NCBI GenBank assembly: GCA_016214785.1
Contig: JACRNV010000013.1
Coordinates: 1 to 37,119 of the forward strand
DNA length: 37,119 nt
Direction: 5' to 3'
Source of the DNA: Methanobacteriota archaeon
GTDB lineage: Archaea > Thermoplasmatota > Thermoplasmata > SG8-5 > JACRNV01
Each line of letters starts with the position of its first letter. Within the stretch, counting starts at the first letter, position 1. Shown here piece after piece: positions 26,701-35,000 of the stretch. The notes below the pieces were generated by a model. It was not told where the DNA came from, searched no databases, and saw only the letters and a list, made by a program, of their open reading frames with translations. The position numbers were made by a program, and so were the translations under genes.

Positions 26701-29037
26701 CGTGCTGTCCCCGACGACCCAGAGGACGCCGCTGTAGTTGTTCAGGTCCGAGTACGAGGGCCCGTCGACGCTCGTGCCGTTGACGATATACGTGTTGTTG
26801 TTGCACTGGAAGGCGTAGAGGGCGCTCATCACCGATGCAGTCTCGTTGTTGGGGCCGTCATCCACCACCAGGAGGCGGAACTGCACCGTGATGTATGTGC
26901 TGGTTATGAAGCCGGCGACCTCGTTGTTGTTCTCGTTCGTCTCGTCGTAGATTTTCTCCGGGTCGACGCGCACGACGAGGGAGTGCCTGCCCGTGACCGA
27001 TGCGGTCCAGTTGTAGGCGTAGGTGTACTCGCCGCCCATCCCGGGGACTGTCACATTGTCGAGGAAGTCGAGGGGGGTGAGCCCTCCGTCGAGATAGATC
27101 CCCATGGGGACCATGCTGGCGTTGAGGCCGTTGTTCCTGATGACTGCTGTAACCGTCACTATGTCCTTGTAATAGACCACGGTGCGCGAGAAGGCCTGGG
27201 AGGCGACGGCGAAGTCGATGCCCTCCTTGTTGTTCAGGTTGCCGAGCCAGAGGATGACCTTGTAGACCATGTTCGACTGCTCGGCGATGTTCGTTATCCT
27301 CGAGAACTCCCAGGGATATGTCACCAGCCTCTCGTCCGAGCCGTTGTCGAACGTTATCGCGTCCGCGCCCCCTCCGGAGTGGTTGAACATGTAGCCCGTG
27401 CGCGCGTCGCCGTCGGGTGTGATGACGTACCCTGCGTTGCTGCCCGAGACCGGCAGCGAGGGCCAGTTGCTCCCCAGGACGTTGCCCGGGTTCCCGGCCA
27501 GGGGGTTGGTGGGCACCGGATTCGCCGGTGTGGCCAGCCCGATGTGCAGGGTGTTGACCCTGAAGCCGTTGCTGACGTTCGCGTCGCCGAGCCAGCCCTG
27601 GCCGACGAGCCACAGCTTGCCCGTGTACCTGTCGCCGCCCTCGGCGTTTCTCGTGAAGTTCTCCAGGCTGCGCTGGTCCTTCTCCGTGAGGGTGTTGACG
27701 GTCTGGTACCCGAGCATCCAGATGACGATGTCGTAGCTCTTCAGGTCGTAGTCGCCGTACCCGTAGGCGGGGCCGTCCTTGTTCTTCGAGACGAGGTAGA
27801 GGTTGTAGTCGAAGCCGCCGGAGGTCAGCGCCTCGCGCATGTAGCTCGTCGGGTCCGGCGTCGTCGAGGTCGGGTCGGTGGCGTCGTCGTCCACGAGCAG
27901 GATGGTCGGGAGCACCATCTTCTGGACCGAGAGGGTATTGTCCCACAGGTCCGCCGGGTCCTCTGGCATGGCCGAGTCTATGACCACGGCGGTCACGGTG
28001 ATGTTGTGGTTGCCGCTCGACTTGGGGAACCAGCCGACCTTCGGGAAGAAGCCGTCCGGCCATCCCCCGACCCCGACCTGGTTGGAGCCGATCCAGACGC
28101 CGTTGTCGTAGAAGGAGACGTTCACGTCCGCCCAGCCGCCGCCGAGGTTGTCTATCCTCGCCCTCAGGCTGACTGTGTCGCCGTGCACGGGCGCCTCCGG
28201 ATCGGTGTCTACCGAGGTGGCGACTATCTGCGGCTTTCCGCCCGGGTCCTGCCCGACGATGACCGCGACCATCCTCTCCGCGGCATAGCCGTCCAAGTCC
28301 CTGGCGCTGACCGCGACCCCGTAATATCCGGAGGAGCGCACGGTCACGTTCTCTGTGACCGTGACCGCGAAGATGCCGTTGCCAATGCTTGTGAGCGTAT
28401 AGGGATTGTTGATCATTCCGAGCGAGGCGAAGGACGCGCGCACGGATGCGGTATCGAGGTTGTTGTCGGGGTCGGTTATCCGGACGTAGAAGGCGAAGCC
28501 CGAGCCAGGGAGTATCGGCTCCCTGAGTATTGTTGCGGGGTCGCGGTCGGCCCACGCCTCCATAATTATCGGCCCCGACGGGTTGCCGCCGCCGAGGAGC
28601 TGGCTGGACCAGACGACCGAGTTCTTGGAGAGGTCGATTATGGAGACGGAAATCCTCGTCGTAGGGCCGGCATCTCCCAGGCCCATCGTGTAGTGCCACT
28701 GCTCGCCCGGGTCCCAGTTGTCGTCGTTCCCGGTAAGCCAGGGGTTGCTTCCGCCCTTGAGGTTGAGGATCATGGGCGTGGAGTTGACGTCGAGTATTAT
28801 CCTGGTGGAATCCGCGGCCAGCGAGTCGCCGCCGATGTGGGACACGACGATCTCCGGCGACGCCCAGGTCCCCGGCACGAACGTGCCGGTGAAGGAGACA
28901 TAGCTCTTCTGGTTCGGCACCGGGAAATTCCCCACGAATATTATCGCCGTGGAGAAGAGCGCCACAGTCAGCACCAGGGTCAGCATGGTGCCAATGACCT
29001 CCGAGGCGCCGCTGCCGTCCCACAAGCGCTTTTTCAT
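23728..29037 (-). CDS. Giant pilin-type VWA protein 1 (TadG-like adhesin candidate)
   Basis: The 1769-aa product starts with a short leader K-K-R-L-W-D-G-S-G, then a Pilin_N-like helix (about 11-36, A-S-E-V-I-G-T-M-L). The ectodomain has, in order: a beta domain, CARDB-like modules (about 265-375, 605-720, 928-1030) alternating with two Rossmann-like domains opening L-L-V-D-D-D (380) and L-L-V-V-D-D-G (723), a jelly-roll/MAM-like domain (from 1035) interrupted by a VWA domain, its remainder (about 1416-1558, ending G-W-Y-I-D-D-V), and a second jelly roll. The VWA MIDAS is intact: D1121-x-S-x-S1125, T1197, D1227. The ATG at 29037 is preferred over GTG 29046 because GGGGTGATC lies 3 nt before it. 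The gene starts 5 nt after its larger paralogue. A metal-dependent adhesin tip is the best guess. Confidence 0.85.
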   Translation of the reverse strand: MKKRLWDGSGASEVIGTMLTLVLTVALFSTAIIFVGNFPVPNQKSYVSFTGTFVPGTWASPEIVVSHIGGDSLAADSTRIILDVNSTPMILNLKGGSNPWLTGNDDNWDPGEQWHYTMGLGDAGPTTRISVSIIDLSKNSVVWSSQLLGGGNPSGPIIMEAWADRDPATILREPILPGSGFAFYVRITDPDNNLDTASVRASFASLGMINNPYTLTSIGNGIFAVTVTENVTVRSSGYYGVAVSARDLDGYAAERMVAVIVGQDPGGKPQIVATSVDTDPEAPVHGDTVSLRARIDNLGGGWADVNVSFYDNGVWIGSNQVGVGGWPDGFFPKVGWFPKSSGNHNITVTAVVIDSAMPEDPADLWDNTLSVQKMVLPTILLVDDDATDPTSTTPDPTSYMREALTSGGFDYNLYLVSKNKDGPAYGYGDYDLKSYDIVIWMLGYQTVNTLTEKDQRSLENFTRNAEGGDRYTGKLWLVGQGWLGDANVSNGFRVNTLHIGLATPANPVPTNPLAGNPGNVLGSNWPSLPVSGSNAGYVITPDGDARTGYMFNHSGGGADAITFDNGSDERLVTYPWEFSRITNIAEQSNMVYKVILWLGNLNNKEGIDFAVASQAFSRTVVYYKDIVTVTAVIRNNGLNASMVPMGIYLDGGLTPLDFLDNVTVPGMGGEYTYAYNWTASVTGRHSLVVRVDPEKIYDETNENNNEVAGFITSTYITVQFRLLVVDDGPNNETASVMSALYAFQCNNNTYIVNGTSVDGPSYSDLNNYSGVLWVVGDSTSGLTANDQTAISQYLSAGGRFWLHGAGAAQSAANLSGAFGINGSYNSSLSTYVTGTVNDPVGHGMYYHTTGGACKVLNVTTGTAWLKSGTANVGVRVEGAAMTALTSFSLNSLGNATAGEISGTDAGAEMAYLALHWLGRPEERSELRVSAVDITISDVHPQIGGAYVLKATVRNQGGYDEANALVRFLDSGSLIGSQVLGVTPDNRTSAEMVWIPLASGPRTITVQVDPLNEQAEVFEWFNNNASVSTYVYFFYDDMENGTAKWAHYSTVANINGETPLDFLPYTYTRTDTGIANDWDVNMSSGVWNTTEQYKSYPRSFKMNETTGNIVSRPTVDVCLVLDESQSMRDLTPDGLTKNQAMENAANSFVMNLSTDSRVAIFGMQGQNPITRLTFTTVGTGLSTIMTTINGSGDSSVNTPLWDLFGLSFEYGTNNSSPNRTLAIVGLTDGEDCQGTDVDLDKRERGSDDYAPWAAWVGSKSSYNDHQGKYSSIAGNPGVWQINSGNPAFPTSRYGMFNWSFVQNGTRTVVKTYTLAFGVEHHDRLAVSTARFPNGFMGTYAQYAVSQAEAGAVYRGAQDDESGTVEFNMWRIANTTGAKYYYAATGAELSDAFIDIASQLTGGFNQTRAVAPPTNTINEANADKIAISPPLNLSGYNSARLSFWTKYNMLQGGNGGVLGFMVNDSGTWKFKYVVPSGVYSGGLYYLQSTYDNFSTQVKWCFNGVSGQGTFAWDYVDFDLMPFILSLESSTGRYFRNGVRLAFKYVQYGGGTGVGWYIDDVQLRVFRNNTQPDASVKDMWNLTNMGAGAHSGSYAWWNVDTGGLRPGIDNSLETAPIDLTFGLQVTLNAYFKFNVNTSDGMPPDCFRVEVTADNGLSWSTLTLGVRSCWNVSGIEPSSTDGNASDGKSYSGLTDTGIANNNNNVEADNYWVSAGSLNRLNVDLSQFVGSQVKLRFRMVVNNATYNHYSRWLSPPFYGFMIDDVTVTGTTSNV
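25964..26007. repeat. 44-bp exact repeat shared with the paralogous VWA gene (copy 1)
   Basis: This stretch is identical to 33694-33737 and encodes N-E-Q-A-E-V-F-E-W-F-N-N-N-A-S at the end of the third CARDB-like module, just before the interrupted jelly roll. Confidence 0.85.
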
Positions 29038-29040
29038 GGA

Positions 29041-29049
29041 GATCACCCC
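29041..29049 (-). promoter_or_regulatory. Shine-Dalgarno site coupling the two VWA genes
   Basis: The minus strand reads GGGGTGATC, then TCC and ATG (29037). The TGA stop of the upstream VWA gene lies inside the site, so termination and re-initiation are probably coupled. Confidence 0.55.
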
Positions 29050-32000
29050 AGGATAGTCTCCCCGTACACTATCACGTCGTCGACATAGAACCCGCCGAAG
29101 CCGACGCCGGTGGATGAGGAGTGCGCGTACGCCGCGTGGTTCGTGGTCACGGTCCTGAAGCGCAGCATGATGGCGTTTCCGGCGAAGGGCGTGAGGTCGA
29201 CGTTCAGCCTGGTAAGCGTCCCGGCGTTCACCCAGTAGCCGTCCGCGGTGGCGTTCCTGCTATCGGTAATGCCCGTGTAGGTGGTGGTGTTGCCGGTCGT
29301 GTTGTCCGTGCCCGAGACTCCCCACCCGGCCCTGACGCCGAGGTTGATGGAGTTCCACGTGACGCCGTTGTCGGTCGATATCTCGACCCTGAACCCGTCC
29401 GGCGGCCTGCCGTCGGCGGTGTTCACGTTGAATTTGAAGTACGCGCTCAGGATGGCGTACTTGCAGTTGGTCATGTCGATTGGGTTGGTGACGAGGCAGT
29501 TGTCTATGCCCGCCTTCATGTAGCCCGTGGCGTTGTCGCCGTTCCACCAGGCGTAGCTGCCGCTGTGCGAGGAGTGGTTCCAGGCGCCTCCGAAGTATGT
29601 GTCCGTGTTCTTGTTCACCCTCGCCCATACGTCGGCGTCGGTCGCCGTGGCGTTCCTCGCGTCCGACCTCGTCACGGTTATCTTCACGTCGTCGATGTAC
29701 CAGCCGTAGCCCGTCCCGCCGCCGTACTGGTAGTATGCGAACTTCACGCGGACTGCGCTGAGGTTCGTCGCATCCGACGGCAGGTAGGGCAGGAGGTTGA
29801 GCGTCACGTACTCCCAGTCGAACCTGCCGTCGCCGCTGACGCCGTTCCAGCCCCAGCGCATCCAGTTTCCGAAGTCGTCGGTCCTGTTCGTGTCGTTCAG
29901 GCGCAGGTTGCCGGTGTAGGCGCTCGAAGGCACTATGTACTTGTAGGTGAAGTTGCCGGTCGTGATGTTCTTCCAGCCGAGCATCAGCACGCCTCCGTTC
30001 ACTCCCGAGACCATGTTGTACTTGTGCCAGAACGAGAGCGTGGCCCTGGAGACGTTCCTCAGGTCCACCGACTCGGTGACGGCGCTCTTGTTCACGTTGG
30101 CTCCCGCCGGGGCGAGCCCGGGCGTGGAGCCGTTGCCTCCGCTCGCAGGCTGCGCCATCGTCGTGAAAGTCCATGTGTACGAAGGCATGCTCACGCCGGT
30201 TGCGTCGATGAAGTTCGTCACCGTCACGACGTATGCCTGCAGGTACGCCCAAGTCACGCCCGTATAGTTGTAGTACCTGCCGTTTGCGCTCCAGCCCCAT
30301 GTCCCGCCGGTGGGGACCGGGCTGAACGTCACGCCGCCGTATGATGGGTTCATGGCCTTTGAGAACGAAATGACATACGGGACGGTCGTGGAGACGCCGG
30401 ACGCGCCGTCCGATGGCGATGGGGACGCTGTCGACTGGGTCGGCGAGCCCGTCGTGAATGACCAGGTGTTCGGCACGCCGGTCACAGTCGGGTCGTAGAC
30501 CATGACATTGTCGATGTTCCACCCGCTGTACGTCCAGCCGCCGTCGCTGGCTATGGAGAACCTGACGTAGACCGTCGCCCTGTTGGCCGCGACGGCGGAT
30601 ATATCGTACGATACGTAGTTCCATGAGGAGTCCATGAATTGCGTGCCGCCCCCGACGGACCAGACGGTCGTCCATGCCGTGTTGTCGTTGCTCACTTGAA
30701 CGGATGCGGGGTCGTAGGTCTGCGCCTCGCAGTTGAGCCACCTATAGAAACTGAGCCATACTGAGCTGTGCCCGAGGCAGTTTATGGCCCGGGAGCGGAT
30801 GTACTGGGTCGCCAGGCCGTCCTCGTAGTTGCCGAGTTGCGTCCCCAGCCCGGTCAGGTCATTGCCGAGCACGTTCGCGCCGCGGTAGGCGGACGTCGGG
30901 TCAGGGTTTCCGGGAGGCGTGCTAGAGGCGTCGTTGCCGCCCAGCCCCCTCGGGTAGTTCCTCTCCCATTCGCCGTTTCCCCCGTAAGTGCCCCATCCCG
31001 AGTCCGCTTCGAACGAGTCGAAGAACATCGTGTCGTTCTGGAGCGGCTGCCCGCTCTTGTCCCTGCCGGCGGTGACGTTCATCGTGTAGTAGGTGCTGTC
31101 GGCGAAGTTCGTGTGAGCGAGCGTGAGCCTCGTGTCGCCGTTGCTCCAGGCCGGTGTCCATCCGCCGGGATTGGGCGTGCAGTTGTAGAACACCGACGAT
31201 GTGTCCATCGGGTTGCTGAATATCACCACGATCGCGGTGTTGTTCGCAACGCCGGTATCGCCGTCTGCCGGGCCGGTGTAAGTGATGTATGGGAGCGACC
31301 CGCTCACGGTCGTGAACCACCAGCTGTAGTTCTGCAGCCAGCGGCCGTCCATGTCCCTGTAGCCCGTGAGGTTGACCCAGTATGTCGTATTGTAAGCCCA
31401 TGCGACCCCCGTGTATATCAGGGTGGTATTGGTGTTGAACCACCTCCACGTCCCCGCTGTGGTCGGGGGGTTGTTCGGGCTCTGCGCTATGTTCGGCGTG
31501 CCCGTGGCGTTGTTCATCGTCTTGGAGAACGTGACGGTATAATTCATGGTGATGGGCACGCCCGTCGTCTGATTGGCCGGGGAAGGCGAGGCGGTGGGAT
31601 TTGTAGGCGACGATGTGGCGAAGACCCATATTGCCGAGCCTGTATTGTTGGCCTGCGAGTCGTTCGCGACGACGTACCAGTAGTATATCGTGCTCGGGCT
31701 CAGCGTCTGGGAGGTGTAGTTGACGGCGATATCGTTAGCGACCAGGGTGGCCGGCGGGCTGGTCGTGCCCATGTAGACATCGTACACGAGAGGGCTCCCT
31801 TCCGGGTCAGTGCACTGCCAGCTGAAGTTGAACGTCGTGGATACGCCAACAGTGCCGTTCGAGGGCACGGGGTTGGTCGGGGCGTTCGGCGGGAGGTTCG
31901 GGGTGCGGTACTGGAAGTTCACGATCCTGGAGTTGTAAGTGCTCGTGCCCCAGTACCATCTGTCGTCGCCCGCTCCCGTGCTGCTCCTTCTCAGGTAATA

Positions 32001-35000
32001 CCATACCGTCCACTGGACGTTGTCCAATTGATTGCCGCCGAGCTGCTCGGTGGTGAAGGTCGCCCTCAGTGTCGTCGGCGGATTGATGTTGCAGTCCGCG
32101 TACACCCTGACGACTATAGAATCCGTGGACGCGAGCGCCGTCGCGGCCGGCGTCCAGGTGTTGCTGTACAGGCCTTCCGTGTTGGAGGCCAATGTCGCGA
32201 TTGCGACAGCCGTCCCGGCGGTGATCTCCGTCTCCGCACCGCCAGCGGCCCGCTTCCAGACTCTTATGCCCGCGGCCACGGTCCCGCCGTCCCCCATAGA
32301 CGGAACGCTCTGCGTGGTCGCGGACTGCGTCGTGTTGAGCGAATAAGCGGTAAGTGTGTTGACAGTGACCTCGTTGGCCACGCCCCTCATGTATCTCGTC
32401 TGGGTGAATATGGCGTCCGTCCCCGGCGGTTGCGGCGCCGCATTGATTCCGGGCTCGCTTCCCTGGCTGGGCACGGAGTTGACGGTGACGGGCGCGGGCT
32501 CGGAATTCGTCGTCGGGACCGGCTCCGGTTCGGAGTTGATGATAACTGGATTGGGGGCGCCGGTGACGTTCTCGGGCGGGACGTTCACGCCGCCGCCGAT
32601 ATCTTGGAAGATGGCCCCGAATATGCTCCCGAGCTTCGTGGGGTCGGTGCAATGGAAATAATGGCCGATGTTCGGCCTGGGCTGGCACCATGGGGGCAAG
32701 ACGCCGTCCCACGCGGTGCTGTTGTAACCGTAGTTCATGGGGTTGGACGTCGGCGTGTCCCGCGTGCGGGGTGTGGTGTTCGCGCAGTTGAAGAGGTCTT
32801 TTTCAAGGGGATGGACGGCGTTGATGTAACTTTCGTTGTAGCCGGGCGCGTACCATCCATCGGCCGGATACAGGTTGTTCGGGAGGCTGGTGTTCCAGTG
32901 GTAGGCTCCGAGCGACAGACCGACTACGAACACCATTGGCGGGCACTTGGGCAGGCCCTGCATGTTATTGACATTGTTATTGTTGAAGGTGTATTCATTA
33001 TCGGTCATGGTCGTTCCCCAGTCGCAGTTAGGTGTAAACCACCTGTCGTTGTTGGACTGGCCGTCCGTCTCTCCAACCACGTACTCCAGCCTCGTCGTGT
33101 CGGTGCACGTCGGGTCGAATTGGATTGCATCTACTATGGCTTTGCCCAGTGTGTCGTAGAACGGTGTATATCCGTTAGCAGCAGTGGCGTTGATTGTGGT
33201 CATCATCGCGAGTTTGTTGGCATCGGTCATCCACGTGAGGTTGTACCGCTGCCACGGCCTAACGGTGCCATCGCCGCCGCCATCGAATGTCCACATCCCC
33301 GCGCGGTCCTGGTCCGTGAGGTTGGCGATGAACTGGCAGGTCGCGATCCTGAGGTTGATAATTTTAGCGCCGTCCATCGACCCCGAAGTGTCCAAGGCGA
33401 AGACGACGTCCATCGGTTTCCTCGTCCCCTGCTGCGTTGTGTTGGCCGCCTGCGGCTCCTGCAGCCACGCGGCCTTGTTGTAAGTGTGGTAGAAGCCGGA
33501 GACGTCCGTGATGTTCGTCAGGTTCTGGCTCTGCGTGTAGTTCCAGGAGTTCTGGATGTTGGTGAAGAGCTGCGTCGTTCCGAAGTAGTCTATCGGCGAC
33601 TCGCCGTTGATGAGCATGATGGTGCTCTCGTGGCGCCACTTGGCCAGCCCCTCCTCCATGTCGTCGTAGAAGTAGTAGACGTAGGTGGAGAACGAGGCGT
33701 TGTTGTTGAACCACTCGAAGACCTCCGCCTGCTCGTTGATGGGGTCGACCTGCACGGTCACGGTCCGCATGCCGGCGAAGAGCGGCATCCAGATGACCTC
33801 GGCGGTCGTCTTGCCGTCCGCGCCCACGGAGACGGAGTCGGAGCCTATCTGCGTCGAGCCGTCCATGAAGCGCACGAGCGCGTTCCCGTCAGAGCCGCCG
33901 AAGTTGCGCACCGTCGCCTGTATGACGTAGGCGGAGCCCAGCTGCGGGTGCGTGCTCGACAGGCCAAGGTCCATGGAGCTCAGGCGCATCTCCACCCTGA
34001 CGTCGGGGAGGCCGAACCAGTGCAGTACGAGGTAGGCGAGCTCGGCGCGGGCCTCGGTGCCGTTAGGCATGCCAGGCCAGGTCGCATTCAGGTCGGTGAC
34101 CGAGAACGATGTCGTCACGGTCTTGAAGTAGCCGTCCGTGCACCGGACGCCCACGACCGCCCCGGTCTGCGCGTCGCTCCGCAGCGCGCCGACGCCCCCG
34201 GCGACGGCGTTCACGGTGAAGTAGTTCACGCCCGCGTTCCCGACGGCGTACCTGATGCCGTGGGAGACGTTGTCGTTGGCCACGCCCGACATGTTCCTGA
34301 GGACGAGCGAGCTTGTGGCTGCGCTGATGCCAAGTTTGTCCGTATGGAAGGCGGTAAGGCCGCTGGTCGGGACCGCGCTCCTTCCCGTAAGCCAGAGGGT
34401 GCCCTTCCCGTTCAGGTAGCTGCCGAGGTTGCCCGTGTCGTTCGCGCTCGGCGCGCCGCTCAATCCACAGGACCAGAGTACCGAGTTGTAGTTCGAGAGG
34501 TTGGCCAGGGACGGGCCGTCGCTTGTGGTATTGCCCACGGTCCAGTTCTCGTACGTGTAGCCCAGCGAGTCCAGGGCCGTGGCGATGATGTTTCGCTCGT
34601 TGCCGGCCGCGCTGTCCTGCGTGTCGTTCACGAGGAGTATCCTGTACCTGACGTCGATGTCCCCCGCGGACAGGAAGTCGGAGAGGACGTTGTTGTTCTC
34701 GTTCGTCTCCGCGATGAGGTTGTCGGGGTCGACCATGACAATTATCCTGTGGTTGCCGACGAACTCCGGCGTCCAGTTGAAGCTCACTTCCTGGAACCAG
34801 CTGGCGCCGGTCATGTTCGTGAAGCTGAGCGGGCCCACGTCCGTCCTGTTGACCTCCACTCCCTGGTAGTAGATGTTCATCCTCACGTAGACGCCGGTGA
34901 TGTTCTCGAGCCCGTTGTTCCTCACAACCGCCGTGATGGTCACCGGCTGCTTGTAGTAGATGACATCCGAGCTCATCGTCTGCTGCGAGATGGCCAGGTC

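Noticed and set aside
26629-29088. An 819-codon + frame opposite VWA protein 1
   Set aside because: Low-complexity Arg/Val/Asp composition typical of antisense shadow frames.
32440-32590. Tandem DNA repeat in the Pro/Glu/Ser linker of VWA protein 2
   Set aside because: The protein shows a loose N-S-x-P-x-P pattern, but the DNA copies are short and degenerate, so a separate repeat feature is not supported.
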